Under the pieces are notes generated by a model. That model was not told where the DNA came from. It did not search any database and saw only the letters and a list, made by a program, of their open reading frames with translations. This document shows, one piece after another, positions 61,779 to 64,000 of a stretch of 64,000 bases of DNA. The position numbers were made by a program, and so were the translations under genes. The stretch is taken from the NCBI GenBank assembly GCA_001769385.1, contig MEPB01000037.1, positions 157,629 through 221,628 of the forward strand, given 5' to 3'. Position 1 is the stretch's first letter. Each line of letters starts with the position of its first letter. Origin of the DNA: Bacteroidetes bacterium RIFCSPLOWO2_12_FULL_35_15. GTDB lineage: Bacteria; Bacteroidota; Bacteroidia; 2-12-FULL-35-15.

Positions 61779-62705
61779 ATGAAAAAAATAATTTTTACGT
61801 TCTCTGTTATTCTTGCATCAATTTCGGGTGCAAAGGCACAAGCTCCTGATTTTAATTTTGAAAGTTGGGCAAATGTTCAATTTGGTACTCTTCAGGATCC
61901 AACAGGTTGGGCAAGTTTAAATACATTAAATGTGGTTGGAACAGCTCAATCTCTTTTTAAAGAGACAGTCACCCCTTTTGCAGGTATTGCAAGTGCAAAA
62001 ATTACAACAGTTAAGGTTGTTGGGGCTTCTATTCCAAATCCTTATACAGGAGGAAATTTAGATACTGCAGGAGTTTTAGCGATTGGAAAAGTTAATCTCT
62101 CCCCTCCGGGATTTAATTATGGATACACGTATGCATGGCGTCCGGCTGTATTGTCATTTGAATCCAAATATACACCGGTTGGTGGCGATTCTGCTTTTGT
62201 ACTTGTTTATTTAACAAAGTGGAATACGATAACTTCGAAACGAGATACCGTTGCTACCGGTAAATATGGGACAGGTGCAACTACCTCTTCTTATTTACTG
62301 AATAGTATTACTATGAATTATAGTGCCAATGTGATGCCTGATTCTGAACAAATATTTGTTTCATCAAGTGTTTATTCGCATTGGGGGGCAAAAATTGGAA
62401 GTGCATTTTATGTTGATGCATTTGCATGGTCGGGTTATAATAGTGTGAATGAATTAAATGGTATTGAAAATAATGTTTCTTATTTTCCTAATCCTGCAAC
62501 AAACAGTATCAGTTTTAAAAGTTCTATAGATGCAAATTCTGTTGAAGTATTTGATATTACAGGTCGTAAGATGGGATCATTTTTAATGAAAAACAATACT
62601 GTAAAAATAGCAACCGAGAATTATACACCCGGCTTCTATCTGTTTACTATTTTGAATGATAAAAAAGAGGTGATCAATAGAGGGAAATTTGAAGTTGTAA
62701 AGTAA
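61779..62705 (+). CDS. Secreted PCMD-like beta-sandwich protein with T9SS type A sorting domain
   Basis: 308 aa with signal peptide MKKIIFTFSVILASISGAKA. The mature domain (~22-225) starts FNFESWANVQFGTLQDPTGW, a pattern seen in Bacteroidota exported carbohydrate-binding-like beta-sandwich proteins. The sorting domain is VSYFPNPATNSISFKSSIDAN through GFYLFTILNDKKEVINRGKF. The closing INRGKF is shared with the preceding gene (LNRGKF), so the two are probably paralogues at their C termini. A ligand is not known. Confidence 0.75.
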   Translation: MKKIIFTFSVILASISGAKAQAPDFNFESWANVQFGTLQDPTGWASLNTLNVVGTAQSLFKETVTPFAGIASAKITTVKVVGASIPNPYTGGNLDTAGVLAIGKVNLSPPGFNYGYTYAWRPAVLSFESKYTPVGGDSAFVLVYLTKWNTITSKRDTVATGKYGTGATTSSYLLNSITMNYSANVMPDSEQIFVSSSVYSHWGAKIGSAFYVDAFAWSGYNSVNELNGIENNVSYFPNPATNSISFKSSIDANSVEVFDITGRKMGSFLMKNNTVKIATENYTPGFYLFTILNDKKEVINRGKFEVVK

Positions 62706-62723
62706 CCTGTTTTCTAAAAGATA

Positions 62724-62759
62724 AAAAAGTCCGTAGTGAATGATCGCTACGGACTTTTT
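62724..62759 (+). terminator. hairpin terminator after the second T9SS gene
   Basis: AAAAAGTCCGTAG (62724-62736) pairs perfectly with CTACGGACTTTTT (62747-62759). Confidence 0.85.
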
Positions 62760-62820
62760 ATTTTGATAGGAGAAAAATTGAATTTTAAAAATCATAGGTA
62801 TCTTTACAAAAAAGCAAAAC

Positions 62821-63840
62821 TTGACAAAATTTTCTGACACTATTAATTTTTTATCTAAACTTTCTTTCCGGAGAGTTTGGAATGCTACCAAAGTGGTGAA
62901 GAGTTTTTATTTGTCAAAATGGCTCAAAAAACCAATTCAATGGGGACTTCCAGTTAGTATCACGTTTGAACCAACAACATCCTGTAATTTACGATGCCCG
63001 GAATGTCCCAGTGGGAAACGGGAATTTACCAGACCTACAGGAATGTTGCAAACCGATTTTTTTCGAAATACAATTGACGAAATCTACAAAGACATTTCCT
63101 ATTTAATCTTTTATTTTCAAGGGGAACCGTATCTGAATCCACAATTTTTAGAGATGGTCAACTACGCATCCTCAAAAAATATTTATACGGCAACATCAAC
63201 CAATGCACATTATTTGGATGATTCGACTTCAAAGCAAACGATTGAAAGTGGTTTGGATCGGTTAATTATTTCAATTGATGGCACAACTCAGGAAACCTAT
63301 GAACAATACCGTATTGGTGGAGATTTGAATAAAGTTATTGAAGGAACAAAAAATATTATTCACTGGAAAAATGAATTAAAATCAAAAACTCCACATATTA
63401 TTTTTCAGTTTTTAGTAGTAAAACCCAATGAGCATCAAATAAAGAATGTGGAAGCTTTGGCGAAGGATTTAGGTGTTGATGAAGTGCGCTTTAAAACAGC
63501 ACAGATGTATGAGTTTGTGAATGGAAATAAACTGATCCCTACTATAGAAAAATATTCGCGTTACGAAAAACAAAATGATGGTACCTACCGGATCAAAAAT
63601 GAAATGAAAAACCATTGCTGGAGGTTATGGCATTCAACGGTAATAACCTGGGATGGCCTTGTTGTTCCTTGTTGTTTTGATAAAGATGCAAAACATCAAT
63701 TGGGTGATCTGAAAAAAACAAAATTTTCAGAATTGTGGAAGAGTAAGGAATACACTAATTTTAGAGCTTCTGTTTTGCGCTCCCGTTCCGAAATTGATAT
63801 TTGCAAAAACTGTACAGAAGGTACAAAAGTGTGGACTTAA
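62821..63840 (+). CDS. Radical SAM/SPASM domain protein
   Basis: 339 aa. The radical SAM cluster motif is CNLRCPEC (CxxxCxxC, residues ~56-63) after ITFEPTTS, followed by YLIFYFQGEPYLNP and RLIISIDGTTQETYEQYR. A SPASM-type C-terminal part has CCFDKDAKHQLGDL and a final CKNC. Such enzymes modify peptides or cofactors, or work in cell-envelope biosynthesis; the substrate is unknown. The best start seen is a TTG at 62821 (read as Met), since no ATG occurs before the cluster motif; this makes the start less certain. Its 3' end lies inside the first copy of an 85-bp tandem repeat. Confidence 0.82.
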   Translation: MTKFSDTINFLSKLSFRRVWNATKVVKSFYLSKWLKKPIQWGLPVSITFEPTTSCNLRCPECPSGKREFTRPTGMLQTDFFRNTIDEIYKDISYLIFYFQGEPYLNPQFLEMVNYASSKNIYTATSTNAHYLDDSTSKQTIESGLDRLIISIDGTTQETYEQYRIGGDLNKVIEGTKNIIHWKNELKSKTPHIIFQFLVVKPNEHQIKNVEALAKDLGVDEVRFKTAQMYEFVNGNKLIPTIEKYSRYEKQNDGTYRIKNEMKNHCWRLWHSTVITWDGLVVPCCFDKDAKHQLGDLKKTKFSELWKSKEYTNFRASVLRSRSEIDICKNCTEGTKVWT

Positions 63841-64000
63841 TGCACGTAAGTGAGTTCGAGTGATTTCGCTTTTCGCAAAAATTCAGATATCTATAAAAGC
63901 TATTCATAAGCAGAAGTGTGGACATAATTGTTAAGTCAGTTCGAGTGATTTCGCTTTTCGCAAAAATTCAGATATCTATAAAAGCTATTCATAAGCAGAA
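63829..64000. repeat. 85-bp direct tandem repeat at the window edge
   Basis: 63853-63915 and 63938-64000 are identical over 63 bp (AGTTCGAGTGATTTCGCTTT...TTCATAAGCAGAA). Each is preceded by a diverged GTGTGGAC(T/A)TAAT...TAAGT segment. The first copy includes the last codons of the radical SAM gene (GTGTGGACTTAA). The array may continue past the window. Confidence 0.85.

Overview
This 64 kb window is chromosomal DNA of a bacterium of the phylum Bacteroidota. The evidence is AT-rich DNA, several secreted proteins with type IX secretion (T9SS) type A or type B C-terminal sorting domains, PKD and SprB-like surface repeats, a gliding-motility-type C-terminal domain, and possible TAnnTTTG-type promoter boxes. 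I cannot name the genus.

Layout. (1) 1-2.2 kb: a TPR-CPBP membrane protease. (2) 2.2-3.7 kb: asnS. (3) 3.8-19 kb: a cluster of large secreted T9SS proteins. Three are paralogues with a shared C-terminal half and different N-terminal ectodomains. There is also a collagen-like/kelch protein, a small T9SS protein, a wrecked T9SS gene, a tiny orphan sorting-domain remnant, and a type B sorting protein. (4) 19-21.9 kb: housekeeping genes (riboflavin synthase, TatD nuclease, asparaginase). (5) 22-22.5 kb: intergenic palindromic repeats. (6) 23.5-24.04 kb: a tRNA-Ser(GGA) gene preceded by a GIY-YIG nuclease gene and a second, broken tRNA-Ser copy carrying three 20-bp double-hairpin insertions. (7) 24.04-48.00 kb: a ~24 kb genomic island integrated in the 3' end of tRNA-Ser, bounded by a 20-bp direct repeat. 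(8) 48-49.8 kb: a small passenger segment (S41 peptidase) bounded by further tRNA-Ser 3' fragments. (9) 49.8-64 kb: core-like genes (bacterioferritin, LUD protein, cupin, CPBP protease, dusB, TPR-SpoIIE phosphatase, LolC/E-like permease, rbfA, MsbA-like exporter, two T9SS proteins, radical SAM/SPASM protein).

The island is a defence island. A large serine recombinase sits next to attL and heads a small-gene operon. Next come a Lamassu/DdmABC-like three-gene operon (nuclease effector, small subunit, Rad50-like ATPase) and a six-gene, end-to-end overlapping operon that couples a Wadjet-like jetABCD set to sbcD and sbcC. The rest is a WYL-domain regulator, a divergent RteC-domain protein, and a protein that fuses a zinc deaminase domain to a RecG/Schlafen-like ATPase half and a winged helix.

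A 17-bp motif (TTGACGGAAATTGACAA) occurs in front of both jetA and the WYL gene. Related repeats with the same 10-bp phasing precede the small-gene/recombinase operon, so one regulator may control defence and mobility together. The most promising candidates for something new are the jetABCD-sbcDC operon with its operator set, the deaminase-RecG-like fusion, and the 20-bp insertions in the tRNA-Ser copy.
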